Shown in pieces: positions 1 through 9,049 of a stretch of DNA of 64,000 nucleotides. Position numbers and translations under genes: made by a program. The stretch is from Saprospiraceae bacterium (GTDB lineage Bacteria; Bacteroidota; Bacteroidia; Chitinophagales; Saprospiraceae). Within the stretch, counting starts at the first letter, position 1, and every line of letters starts with the position of its first letter. The stretch lies in NCBI GenBank assembly GCA_016711125.1, contig JADJTQ010000013.1, positions 62,001 through 126,000 of the forward strand, written 5' to 3'. The notes below the pieces were generated by a model, which was not told where the DNA came from, made no database searches, and worked only from the letters and a program-made list of their open reading frames with translations.

Positions 1-2268
1 GGCATCCTCACAGATGGTAGGGAGAGGATCTAAGTCAGGAGAAATGAGCTCAAATATTTCGATCTGTTTGGAGACATCCATGGCACACTGACCCGAGCCG
101 ACTTCAAATTGCAAAGTTACCTTTCCACTTAATCCAAGCGGATGGAAAACATTGTTGGAAATGCCGGGTCCGGACCAACTACCCTCACTACCGTCCTGAA
201 GAGGATCAAGAATGACTGGATTTTCATTTTCGCATAGATTACCTATCGATTGGATTGAAGGGATGGTAACCGGAATGACCTCAATCGAGGTTTGATTCGA
301 TCCGGCGCACTGACCTGGATCGGGTGTGAAAGTCAGGGCTATTTGACCTGATAACCCCTGGGGATTAAATCGATTGTTTATAATGCCATCTCCTGACCAA
401 CTTCCCGTGATTCCATTTTGCACAGATGGCAGATTTATATCATCGAGGGCACAGATAGGATTAAGGGGCACCAGCACTGGAATGGTGGGAATTTTGACCA
501 TTATTGAAGTCGAATTTGGCAAAGCACATTGATCTGAATCAGGTGTGAATGTTAGGTTGACCAAACCATTGAGGCCAGCTGGACTAAAGCTCATGCCATC
601 GCTGATTCCCGGCCCTGACCAGGTGCCATTGACACCATCCTGTTGAAGTTGCGGGGTATAAGGATTATCAGTTTGACAAATCACAGGCAAAACATCAAGA
701 TCTGGGATAGCAGGTCCAGACGAGGGTTCACTCACTTGAATATCCATTAGAATGTCCTGACATCCCGGGGCGGCATCGTCAGAAACAGTGACCGAGTAAC
801 TACCTGCGGGCAAATTGGTTGGATTGGGTTTGTCGCCTATAAGTACGGGACCATTCCATACATATTGATAATTTCCTGATCCACTGGTAGTGGTCAAGGA
901 AATGCTACCCGTGGCAGCACCCTGGCAATGAGCATCAGCTACCTCCTCCAGTGTTAGAATTGGCGAAGGTGGAGTGGCAATAGTCGTGTTACCGACAGAA
1001 CGACAGGCTGGAGCACTGACTTTTCTGACCACAATGTCATAATCGCCCGGGCCAAGATTCGTAAAAGAAGAACCAGAACTCCAGGAAAATCCATTGTCGA
1101 TGCTATGCTGTAGAGGTCCTGGTGAAGCATTAATTGTGATCTGCCCATTATTCAGGTCACAATCGGTTGTATTCACAGGGATAATGGAGCTGATATTCGG
1201 ATTTGTTGGTGATGAAAGCATGACCGAGCCTTCATCCAGACAATTGCTGGTGCCACTCAGACGTACGACAATGTCATAATTGTCAGCAGCGAGATTTGCA
1301 AAAATAGGGTCTGTTTGAAAAGATTGTCCATCATTAATGCTGTATTCCAGACTGGGTCCGGAGGCTACAATGGTTATGGTGCCATCGTCAGTTTCACAAT
1401 CCGTTGGGTTGGTCTTATTAATTGCGGTAATATTAGGTGGTGTCCGGTCACTGATGATTGCAGTAGTGGATAGGAAGCAGGTGGGATCATCGATCACCCT
1501 TGCTACCACATCATAATTTCCTGCAGCAAGACTCTGAAAGAGAGGACTAGTCGAAAAGGGACCTCCTGCACCATCAATGGAGTACTCCAAATTTACTCCG
1601 TTTGCCACCACGGTTATTGAACCATCGCTGCTCCCACAATCAGAAGGAGCTGTGGTTGAGGCTGTTAGAGTACCGGTTAAAAAGCCGTGTTGCCCTAGAT
1701 GCGAAAGATCACCGTTTCCGAACCCGAGCCATTCACTACCTAGACTGGGAAAAAGGCAGGGTACATCTGCCGGATCACTGTCATTACCTTCAAAAATACA
1801 TCCCTTTCTCACCAGGGTGGAGCCCTTGGTCGACAATCCTCCGCTCGTCCATTCAGTGCCTGGATCACAACCAATATTCCCGATAATGTCTATTGGTGAC
1901 ATGTTTTTCTCCAGAACAATCACATCGTTTCCGTTGTGACCAACTGCACTCATATTCTGGTCATATGGAAAGGAAGATCCACTGGTACACACTACATGAG
2001 TACCTTTCGGGCCAATACTGCCGGTTAGATTACTTTTGGTGACGAGTGCACCACCATTAAAACCGATGGTGATCCGATACACACCATCTAAACTAATGCT
2101 AGCATCAGTGGGATTAAAAATTTCGATGCACTTATCACCTGCACTTTCCACATATTCCGATATAAAGAGATCCGTTTGTGCCCTTCCCCCACCCACCAAG
2201 AGGCAAGCAAAGGCCATAGTGAGCCAACATTTAGATAGGCCAATGGTGGGATGTACGTATGTGGTCAT
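1..2268 (-). CDS. Secreted lamin-tail / SprB-repeat adhesin, N-terminal part (runs off the left edge)
   Basis: The frame is open from an ATG at 2268 to base 1, giving 756 codons without a stop; the C-terminus lies outside the window. A signal peptide ends near residue 31 (GRAQ). Residues about 35-180 read as a lamin-tail (LTD) domain, beginning LFISEYVESAGDKCIEIFNP. About four SprB-type repeats of 80-90 residues follow, each with a pattern like DCxxxDGxITVxAxG...YSIDxG...F..L..GxYDIVVR. After these come at least three repeats with the core GxWSGPGIxxNxFxPxGLSG ending in GQCA. This architecture is typical of T9SS-exported surface adhesins, so I expect a T9SS C-terminal domain beyond the edge. 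The role in adhesion or gliding is inferred from domain content. Confidence 0.8.
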   Translation of the reverse strand, partial: MTTYVHPTIGLSKCWLTMAFACLLVGGGRAQTDLFISEYVESAGDKCIEIFNPTDASISLDGVYRITIGFNGGALVTKSNLTGSIGPKGTHVVCTSGSSFPYDQNMSAVGHNGNDVIVLEKNMSPIDIIGNIGCDPGTEWTSGGLSTKGSTLVRKGCIFEGNDSDPADVPCLFPSLGSEWLGFGNGDLSHLGQHGFLTGTLTASTTAPSDCGSSDGSITVVANGVNLEYSIDGAGGPFSTSPLFQSLAAGNYDVVARVIDDPTCFLSTTAIISDRTPPNITAINKTNPTDCETDDGTITIVASGPSLEYSINDGQSFQTDPIFANLAADNYDIVVRLSGTSNCLDEGSVMLSSPTNPNISSIIPVNTTDCDLNNGQITINASPGPLQHSIDNGFSWSSGSSFTNLGPGDYDIVVRKVSAPACRSVGNTTIATPPSPILTLEEVADAHCQGAATGSISLTTTSGSGNYQYVWNGPVLIGDKPNPTNLPAGSYSVTVSDDAAPGCQDILMDIQVSEPSSGPAIPDLDVLPVICQTDNPYTPQLQQDGVNGTWSGPGISDGMSFSPAGLNGLVNLTFTPDSDQCALPNSTSIMVKIPTIPVLVPLNPICALDDINLPSVQNGITGSWSGDGIINNRFNPQGLSGQIALTFTPDPGQCAGSNQTSIEVIPVTIPSIQSIGNLCENENPVILDPLQDGSEGSWSGPGISNNVFHPLGLSGKVTLQFEVGSGQCAMDVSKQIEIFELISPDLDPLPTICEDA

Positions 2269-2400
2269 ATCCTAACAAGCCTAATTTCGCGATTAATTTT
2301 CAAACCTGTTTTATCTCTTCACTGAGTTATGCCGGAGCCGATGATTTTTAGAGCTCAATTCACTTATGCGGTAAAACCACTGACTTCCAATCTAAAGCTT

Positions 2401-2408
2401 TATTTTTG
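2401..2408 (+). promoter_or_regulatory. Candidate Bacteroidota -7 box for lysS
   Basis: TATTTTTG matches the TAnnTTTG consensus of the Bacteroidota housekeeping sigma factor and lies 35 bases upstream of the lysS ATG. No good TTG-type -33 element is seen at the usual spacing, so this is a motif call only. Confidence 0.4.
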
Positions 2409-2443
2409 CAGCTTTCAAAATTCTTCAAAGCAACTTTTGGTAT

Positions 2444-3970
2444 ATGCAACTTAGTGAACAGGAACTTGTACGACGTGAAAATCTGCAAAAAATACGTGAT
2501 CTCGGCATTGACCCCTATCCAGCCATTGACTTTTCGGTCACTGCGTTTGCTGCAGATATTAAGGCTAATTATCAGGAAGGTGACGACACCTACCTAAATG
2601 TCGCTTTGGCAGGCAGACTGATGATGAAGCGAGTGATGGGCAAGGCGTCTTTTGCGGAGTTGCAAGACAGCTCTGGCAGGATACAGCTCTATATTTCCCG
2701 TGACGATATTTGCCCGGATGAAAACAAGGATCTTTATAATACGGTCTTTAAGAAACTGCTGGATATCGGAGATTATATTGGGGTGAAGGGATATGGATTT
2801 AAAACCCAGGTCGGTGAAATATCCGTCCATGTCTCGGAGTTGGTTTTGCTAAGCAAGTCAGTTAAACCTCTGCCTATTGTCAAAACAAAAGTGGACGAAC
2901 AAACTGGCGAAACCCACACCTACGATGCTTTTACAGATCCAGAATTGCGGTATCGCCGTCGATATGTAGACCTGGTGGTCAACCCCCAGTATAAAAAGAT
3001 CTTTAACACCCGGTCAAAAATCATTCGGGAGATGCGTCATTTTTTTGATGAAAAGGGTTGGCTGGAAGTTGAAACACCCATACTGCAGCCGGTGCACGGA
3101 GGGGCCGCTGCCCGACCATTTAAGACGCATCACCATACGCTGGAGATGGAGCTTTATCTGCGCATCGCGAATGAACTATATCTTAAAAGACTGATCGTCG
3201 GGGGATATGATGGAGTCTATGAGATTGGTAAAATGTTTCGCAATGAAGGCATGGATCGAAGCCATAATCCGGAGTTTACTTCAATGGAAATTTATGTGGC
3301 TTACAAAGACTATTACTGGATGATGGAGATGGTCGAGCAACTGCTGCATCAGATAGCAATCACAGTATTGGGTAGTGCCGTAGCGACGGTGGGCAAAAAC
3401 ATGATCGATTTCACTCCACCGTTTCGCCGACTTAGTATGACCGAAGCCATTAAAGAATATACGGGTATCGATATTGAAGGCTTGGATGAAGGAGACTTAC
3501 GCAAAATCTGTAAAGACCTACACATCGAGATTGACCCATCGATGGGTAAGGGAAAATTGATTGATGAAATTTTTAGTGAAAAAGTAGAGGAACACCTGGT
3601 TCAGCCCACCTATATCATAGATTATCCGATAGAGATGACACCATTGGCTAAGAGACACCGCAGTAAAGAAGGCCTGGTGGAGCGTTTCGAATTGTTTGTC
3701 AATTGCAGCGAAATTGCCAATGCGTATACCGAGCTGAACGATCCTTTAGATCAGAGAAAGCGCTTTGAAGATCAGTTAGAACTGGCAAAGCGAGGTGATG
3801 CAGAAGCGATGGCCTTAGATCAGGATTTTCTTCGGGCGATGGAGTATGGCATGCCTCCAATGAGTGGTTTGGGTATTGGCATAGATCGGCTCACCATGCT
3901 ACTCACCAATCAGACCTCTATCCAGGAGGTCATCTTTTTTCCCCAAATGCGAAAAGAGCGTGAGTAAGTA
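2444..3970 (+). CDS. lysS: Lysyl-tRNA synthetase (class II)
   Basis: The 507-residue protein is a normal-length class II LysRS, which charges tRNA(Lys) with lysine in the cytoplasm. An N-terminal OB-fold anticodon-binding domain (about residues 55-160) precedes the catalytic core. Motif 2 is visible as RNEGMDRSHNPEFTSMEIY and motif 3 as GLGIGIDRLTMLLT near the C-terminus. The ATG at 2444 gives the usual MQLSEQE start; a TATTTTTG box at 2401-2408 could be its promoter. The gene is convergent with psd downstream, with a gap of about 140 bases and no clear terminator. Identity is certain by motif and length. Confidence 0.97.
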
Positions 3971-4113
3971 CGGTATCGCACTGGAGAGAAGAAAAAGGAG
4001 GGACCTTGATGCAATTGGCTTGAGAATTATGTAAACGCGAATTTAGAATGCCTGCAATGGGTATTGCCATTTGAGAAATTTTAAAGGGCAAGATTTTTTT
4101 GGAAAATAGTGCT

Positions 4114-4767
4114 CTAAAGAGTGGCAATTACCGTAACCCCACCTTCCACAATTTGCTGCAAGTCGACATCAACCCTGGCAGTGACAGGGAGGAGAATGTC
4201 AACTCTTGATCCGAACTTAATGAAACCGAGTTGCTGACCTAAAATAGCTTGATCGCCCGGTTGAGAGTAATTGATGATCCTGCGGGCCACCGCTCCTGCT
4301 ATCTGACGCACAAGTATGTTGGCCTCTTTCCGCTGAATGACGGTAGTGGTTCTTTCGTTTTCGAGCGAAGATTTTGGGTGCCAGGCCACCAGGTATTTAC
4401 CCTCGTGATGTTGCTTATAGACGATTTGTCCATTACAAGGATACCAATTGATGTGCACATTCAACGGTGACATGAAGATGGAAATCTGCTTACATCTGGC
4501 TTGAAGAAATTCAGTGTCTTCGACCTCTTCAATTACAACCACCTTGCCATCAGCCGGTGCAATGATCCTGCCATCATCTTCAACTCGTAGGGTGCGTTTC
4601 GGCACCCTAAAAAACGACACAACCAAGAGTAAAAAAGTCAGCAGTATAATAGCACCTATAATTCGCATCCAGGCTGGTGCAAGATATCCCAATAAAATGC
4701 CCAGCAAGAAAACCAGAACACAGGTAATCAATATGATTTTACGCCCTTCCGGATGGATTTGAAACAT
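4114..4767 (-). CDS. psd: Phosphatidylserine decarboxylase proenzyme
   Basis: This 217-residue protein makes phosphatidylethanolamine from phosphatidylserine at the inner membrane. Two hydrophobic segments occupy residues about 10-50, followed by the decarboxylase domain (GRIIAPADGKVVVIEEV..., SIFMSPLNVHINWYP). The self-cleavage and pyruvoyl-forming site is visible as KFGSRVD near residue 187, where the Ser becomes the pyruvoyl group. The length fits the short (archaeal/Bacteroidota-type) Psd. It lies 42 bases after cdsA on the same strand, so the two consecutive phospholipid steps (CDP-diacylglycerol synthesis and PE formation) are probably co-transcribed. Confidence 0.95.
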   Translation of the reverse strand: MFQIHPEGRKIILITCVLVFLLGILLGYLAPAWMRIIGAIILLTFLLLVVSFFRVPKRTLRVEDDGRIIAPADGKVVVIEEVEDTEFLQARCKQISIFMSPLNVHINWYPCNGQIVYKQHHEGKYLVAWHPKSSLENERTTTVIQRKEANILVRQIAGAVARRIINYSQPGDQAILGQQLGFIKFGSRVDILLPVTARVDVDLQQIVEGGVTVIATL

Positions 4768-4809
4768 GCCTCTAATTGGGTGAATATGCTGTAAAGGTAC
4801 GAAAAGGGG

Positions 4810-5631
4810 TTAAATACATATTATAAAAAAAAGAGCAATGAATGGTGCAGCAAAAAGCAACGAATCGATTCGGTCAAGAAAGCCTCCATGACCTGGTAGA
4901 AAGGTTCCGGAGTCTTTAATTCCTTTTTTTCGCTTGTAGAGCGATTCGATCAGATCACCCAGCGAACTGGTCACACCGGTGATTAGACCGAGGATAATCC
5001 ACTGAGATATAGACATTAAGCCTAAAATTTGCCATAATGCTACTGCCATAATCAGACATCCAACCCAACCTGCAATGGTCCCCTCCCAGGTCTTATTGGG
5101 AGAAATATGTTTAGAAAAGGGATGTTTGCCAATACTCCTCCCAATAAGATAGGCCAGGATATCATTGATCCAGACAAACAAGAGAATTGCTACTAACCAA
5201 ACTGGTCTATAGCTGCCTGACCAATTAGCTACAGCGTAAAGTAAGGCAATCGGAATCGCAATATAGAGGGTCGCAGGCAAGACCTGAAAGGTAAACGAGA
5301 AGGGGTTTTCTCTGCGATAGAGTCTGAAAAGTAATAAGGCGCAAAAAGCCAATGACAGATAGGTGGCATATATGACAGGCAGTTGAATCCCCTCACGAAA
5401 TGTAATAAAGGTCACTCCAAGATACATCAACATGGCAAGAGTAGTGGCTATTGCCAATCTACGGCCAGCGAAGCCTTGGAGTTGAAGAAATTCCAGTATT
5501 GTCAAAAGACACAAGATCCCTAGTATGATCAATCCGGTGATTTTTCCAATAAAGAGAGGAACTAATAAAGCTAGTCCAAAAAAAATGGCAGTAATTACTC
5601 TTTGTCCGAATTGAGTTGCGTTGAGTTTCAT
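4810..5631 (-). CDS. cdsA: Phosphatidate cytidylyltransferase (CDP-diglyceride synthase)
   Basis: The protein is an integral membrane enzyme that makes CDP-diacylglycerol from phosphatidic acid and CTP, the entry to phospholipid synthesis. It has about seven or eight hydrophobic segments and the family signature near the C-terminus (SLYKRKKGIKDSG, then PGHGGFLDRIDS). The frame is open to an ATG at 5667, but the ATG at 5631 (MKLNATQFGQ) is preferred: a TACTTTTG promoter box lies at 5639-5646, downstream of the longer start. From 5631 the protein has 273 residues. It is the first gene of a two-gene unit with psd. Confidence 0.93.
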   Translation of the reverse strand: MKLNATQFGQRVITAIFFGLALLVPLFIGKITGLIILGILCLLTILEFLQLQGFAGRRLAIATTLAMLMYLGVTFITFREGIQLPVIYATYLSLAFCALLLFRLYRRENPFSFTFQVLPATLYIAIPIALLYAVANWSGSYRPVWLVAILLFVWINDILAYLIGRSIGKHPFSKHISPNKTWEGTIAGWVGCLIMAVALWQILGLMSISQWIILGLITGVTSSLGDLIESLYKRKKGIKDSGTFLPGHGGFLDRIDSLLFAAPFIALFFIICI

Positions 5632-5638
5632 TCGTTGA

Positions 5639-5646
5639 CAAAAGTA
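5639..5646 (-). promoter_or_regulatory. Candidate -7 box directly in front of cdsA
   Basis: TACTTTTG on the minus strand fits TAnnTTTG. It ends 7 bases before the ATG at 5631, so a transcript from it would start at or within a few bases of the start codon (leaderless or nearly so). It argues for the 5631 start over 5667. Confidence 0.45.
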
Positions 5647-5669
5647 AGAAGATTTACCTGCAATCATTT

Positions 5670-6215
5670 ATGTGAGGATCGATATCTTCATTTGACCTCC
5701 CTGTAGAATTCACTGTTTTTCACATTGGCCAAAGTCAGGATCTCTCGAAGCCAATTCGCAGCAAGGGACGCTTCAATTTGAAGCCTCAAGACCTATTGGT
5801 TTTTTTGAAGGAGCAATTGGGTTAACAGTTAGTGCACCAATGCAACATGTGGACGAAGTTCAGCCCCGAGGGGATATTCCTCCTGTTGTTGGAGAAGGAT
5901 GACTTCCTGATAAGATCTGAGCTTAGATGGGCTAGACAGCCAAGAAGTTAAGCTGCGGATCGATTGGAAAAGCGACGAGATTTTCATGATTCTTAGATTT
6001 TTATGGTTTGTACTTTGAAAGAGTAAGCAGATTTAAATTTTCCATAAATTTTTTAGACGACGATACCAACCTTTTGCGTTGTACCCTCGTACTATATCTG
6101 GTAGATGAATAAAGAAAACCTATTAGCATTAGTTACACTTTCCTGCTTTTCTTCATGATTTTATGATCGTAACTATGATGATAAATTGCTTGAAGAAAAG
6201 AGCTACTCTAGTGAG
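5670..6215. other. Intergenic stretch, mostly without recognised content
   Basis: Between the divergent cdsA and MauG-type genes there are about 700 bases without a convincing gene. Reading both strands shows no coding similarity until the 6093-6244 segment, which holds a possible promoter, a 17-codon reading frame and a strong terminator, listed separately. Confidence 0.4.
6105..6158 (+). CDS. Possible 17-residue peptide (or broken small lipoprotein start)
   Basis: An ATG at 6105 opens MNKENLLALVTLSCFSS followed by TGA. The sequence is hydrophobic with a Cys, like a lipoprotein signal. The same frame continues after the TGA as FYDRNYDDKLLEEKSYSS before running into a terminator hairpin, so it could be a small lipoprotein gene cut by a stop codon. 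A TATATCTG element at 6093-6100, one mismatch from TAnnTTTG, lies just upstream. No family is recognised. The main support for any gene here is the orphan terminator at 6216-6244. Confidence 0.25.
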   Translation: MNKENLLALVTLSCFSS

Positions 6216-6244
6216 GGCCGACAGCAATCCTGTCGGCCTTTTTT
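6216..6244 (+). terminator. Rho-independent terminator with no obvious gene before it
   Basis: GGCCGACAG (6216-6224) pairs perfectly with CTGTCGGCC (6230-6238) across a 5-base loop and is followed by six T. It is oriented for plus-strand transcripts, yet the nearest recognised plus-strand gene upstream is lysS, more than 2 kb away. It therefore probably ends a short transcript starting near 6100. Confidence 0.8.
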
Positions 6245-6350
6245 GCCAGTTCACAGGCTTTCAAATCATTACTTTGGCTTTCAGTCCCGTCGTTGGTATT
6301 ATCTTTGTCGTATAAAAGACAATTTTAAGCACTTCTAAAAAAGATCTATT

Positions 6351-7699
6351 ATGATAAAGCAAATCACTCCCATACTTCTAAGTCTGCTGACTTTGATGAT
6401 GGTGGTCTCCTGCCAGAAAGATGAAAATAATTCAGGATCCAATCTTGACAAGCAATTGCAGGATGCACTTTTGGCTGCCTCTCAGGGTCAGGGTCTGGAG
6501 TTTTTTACCATGCCAGCCAGTACCGATTTGGATAGGATTCCTCAGGATCCAAAAAATCCCCTTTCTGAAGCAAAGGTAATATTGGGAAGGCATCTTTATC
6601 ATGAAACCGGATTAGCGATTGACCCGAAGAAGCCGGAAGGCAAGTTTACCTACTCCTGCGCTTCATGTCATCACAGCCGGGCAGGCTTTCAAGCCGGACG
6701 CAAACAAGGCATTGGCGATGGAGGTAATGGATTTGGATTGACTGGCGAGGGGAGAAATCCCAATTCATTGTATTTGATTGAAGAATTAGATCTCCAGCCA
6801 ATACGCACTCCCTCCGCTATGAACGGTGCATGGCAACCTAATCAACTTTGGAATGGGCAGTTTGGAGGTACCTTTCTGAATGCTGGCACCGAAGCCTCAT
6901 GGACGGAAGGCACTCCAAAATTTACCAATCACCGGGATTTGAAGGTTTAGAAACCCAGGCAATTGCGGGCCTCAGTGTGCATCGCATGGATATTGATCAG
7001 GACTTTTGTAACTCAAATACCTACAAAGGCTATTTCAGTGAAGCTTTTCCAGGCGTTCCTGACGCTGATCTATATAGCAAGGAAAAAGCCGGATTGGCTA
7101 TAGCTGCTTATGAACGAACGATGATGTCCAATCAAGCACCATTTCAACAATGGCTCAAAGGTGATTACAACGCCCTTTTTGAAGATGAAAAAAGAGGCGC
7201 TGTACTATTTTTTGGGAAAGCCAATTGTGTAAGTTGTCATACAGGCCCCGCATTAAATAAAATGGAATTTCACGGCCTTGGAATGTCAGATCTGGATGGT
7301 CCTGGTATTTATGGCACTGCAGTCGATAAACCTGAAAACCTCGGGCGAGGAGGTTTTACCAATAATCCGGAAGATAATTTCAAATTTAAAGTACCTCAAA
7401 TTTATAATCTAAAAGACAGCCCTTTTTTCGGACATGGAGGAGATTTCAGAAGTGTTCGTGAAATCATCGAATATAAAAATCAAGCGGTTCCACGTAATCC
7501 AAGGGTACCCCAATCCCAACTGGCGGCTGAGTTTGTTCCTCTTGGGCTTTCGGCCGAAGAAATCGATCAACTGACCCGGTTTGTAGAAAACGGATTGTAC
7601 GATGCCAACCTTGACCGATTTAATCCTTCATCACTACCATCCGGATTCTGTTTTCCCAATAATGACTTCTTTACGAAAAATGATTTAGGGTGTAATTAG
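6351..7699 (+). CDS. Di-haem cytochrome c peroxidase, MauG/CcpA family (frameshifted)
   Basis: This is a periplasmic lipoprotein-type di-haem peroxidase. Residues 1-21 form a lipoprotein signal with lipobox VVSC. The first haem site is CASCHH (about residue 103) and the second CVSCH. The first frame stops at 6950 (after NHRDLKV) and the protein resumes in another frame at GFEGLETQAIAG. Restoring one G in the GGG run near 6933 joins both parts into a protein of about 449 residues, normal for the family. Such enzymes reduce H2O2 or oxidise protein partners; the substrate here is unknown. The break resembles the other single-base deletions in this window. Confidence 0.85.
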
Positions 7700-7845
7700 G
7701 TGAGATTGAGATTGATGCATTCTTTCGATGCTGAGGTTTCAGTGCTGATCAATGTATGTTTTGTGCATGCCGTAAAATAATTCAAATTTCAATGTTCAAT
7801 TCCAGCCGACTTTTTTGTTTCTGCCTTCTTCAAAAATAGATAACC

Positions 7846-8655
7846 ATGATTATAGACGTGCATACGCATATTAATAACTACCATGAAGAAAAGGGAGTGT
7901 CTTTAGAGAATTGTCTGAACTTACTGACCGAGAGCATGGACGAAGAACATATTGACTATGCATTGGTACTTACGTCGTACAAGGTAAATGAGCATAGGCC
8001 GAGCACCAGCAAAGTAGTTGAGGCAATTGCAGGTAGGAAAAATCTTGGCGTGGTAGCAGGGATAAGTTATTTAAATTTCAAACAAAGTGATCTTCAGGAA
8101 ATAAATGAATATCTGAGAGATGGATTAATAAAAGGATTAAAGCTATATCCCGGATATGAACCCTTTTATCCTTATGACAATAGATTGAAGGTGATCTATG
8201 ATATGGCAGTAGAGTTTGATGTTCCGGTCATGTTTCATTCAGGAGACACCTACTCTCCAACCGGTCGAATTAAGTTTTCGCATCCTATCCATATAGATGA
8301 TGTAGCGGTCGATAATCCGGAAATGAAAATTGTCATTTGTCATCTAGGCAATCCATGGATCAAGGATTGCATGGAGGTTGTTTATAAAAACAAAAATGTG
8401 TTTACTGATTTTTCGGGATTGGTTCTTGGAAATTTTTCCGAGAAATTTGAAAAGTACATGAAAAAAGAGATCGAAGAAATGATCACCTATGCCGGCGATC
8501 CAAAATATTTATTATACGGTACGGATTGGCCAATTTCAAACATGGATTCATATCTGAAATTTATCAAAGAATTAGATTTGCCAGAAGAAAAAAAGGAATT
8601 AATCATGTGGAAAAATGCCGCAGAACTTTTCAAAATTGATGTGTCTGTGCTTTGA
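7846..8655 (+). CDS. Amidohydrolase family protein (amidohydrolase 2 type)
   Basis: The 269-residue protein is a TIM-barrel metal-dependent hydrolase. The metal-binding HxH is at the N-terminus (DVHTHINN). Further conserved parts are VMFHSGD around residue 130, VICHLGNPW around 165 and YGTDWP around 225, where the Asp is the usual catalytic/metal residue. No signal peptide is present, so it acts in the cytoplasm. The family contains decarboxylases and lactonases as well as hydrolases, so the reaction cannot be named. It stands alone, with gaps of about 150 bases upstream and 390 downstream. Confidence 0.85.
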   Translation: MIIDVHTHINNYHEEKGVSLENCLNLLTESMDEEHIDYALVLTSYKVNEHRPSTSKVVEAIAGRKNLGVVAGISYLNFKQSDLQEINEYLRDGLIKGLKLYPGYEPFYPYDNRLKVIYDMAVEFDVPVMFHSGDTYSPTGRIKFSHPIHIDDVAVDNPEMKIVICHLGNPWIKDCMEVVYKNKNVFTDFSGLVLGNFSEKFEKYMKKEIEEMITYAGDPKYLLYGTDWPISNMDSYLKFIKELDLPEEKKELIMWKNAAELFKIDVSVL

Positions 8656-9049
8656 GATATTTCATCCATTTTTAGTCTATTGAAAAAGGATACAACGAGC
8701 CAATAAATGCAACTTTTCTCTTTGGTGAATGGGCTTATGAATCATTGTCGACCTCTGGCATATCGTTAGAAAACCTTATTTAGAGTCACGGAATGTAAAG
8801 TCAGGGTACCTTGCGGAACCCCTGCACTCTCATGTGTCAAGGGAGGAAGTCTATCACCTTGGAGCCCAGATAAATCCGTTACTTGTAGCGTGATAAAACC
8901 GGGATGGCCGAAAGGACAGATCTATCTCTTCCGGGTCGTTTAAAAGAAATCATAAAAAATTTAATCTGGTAGATGGATGTTTCGTTTACGTATATAAACT
9001 GGCAGGATTTCAGTAAATTACGAGATATTCTTCATTTTATAAATTGATC
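8656..9049. other. Intergenic region holding a stem-loop element
   Basis: No gene is seen in these about 390 bases. They contain the structured element at 8782-8830, which has a relative at 11572-11632. Confidence 0.5.
8782..8830. repeat. Intergenic stem-loop element, copy A
   Basis: An outer stem AGAGT/ACTCT encloses an internal loop containing GGAATGTAAAGT, an inner stem CAGGG/CCCTG and a loop containing TTGCGGAA. Copy B at 11572-11632 shares GAATRTAAAGTC and TTGCSGAACCCC with the same nested layout but different stem bases. Function is unknown. Confidence 0.45.
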
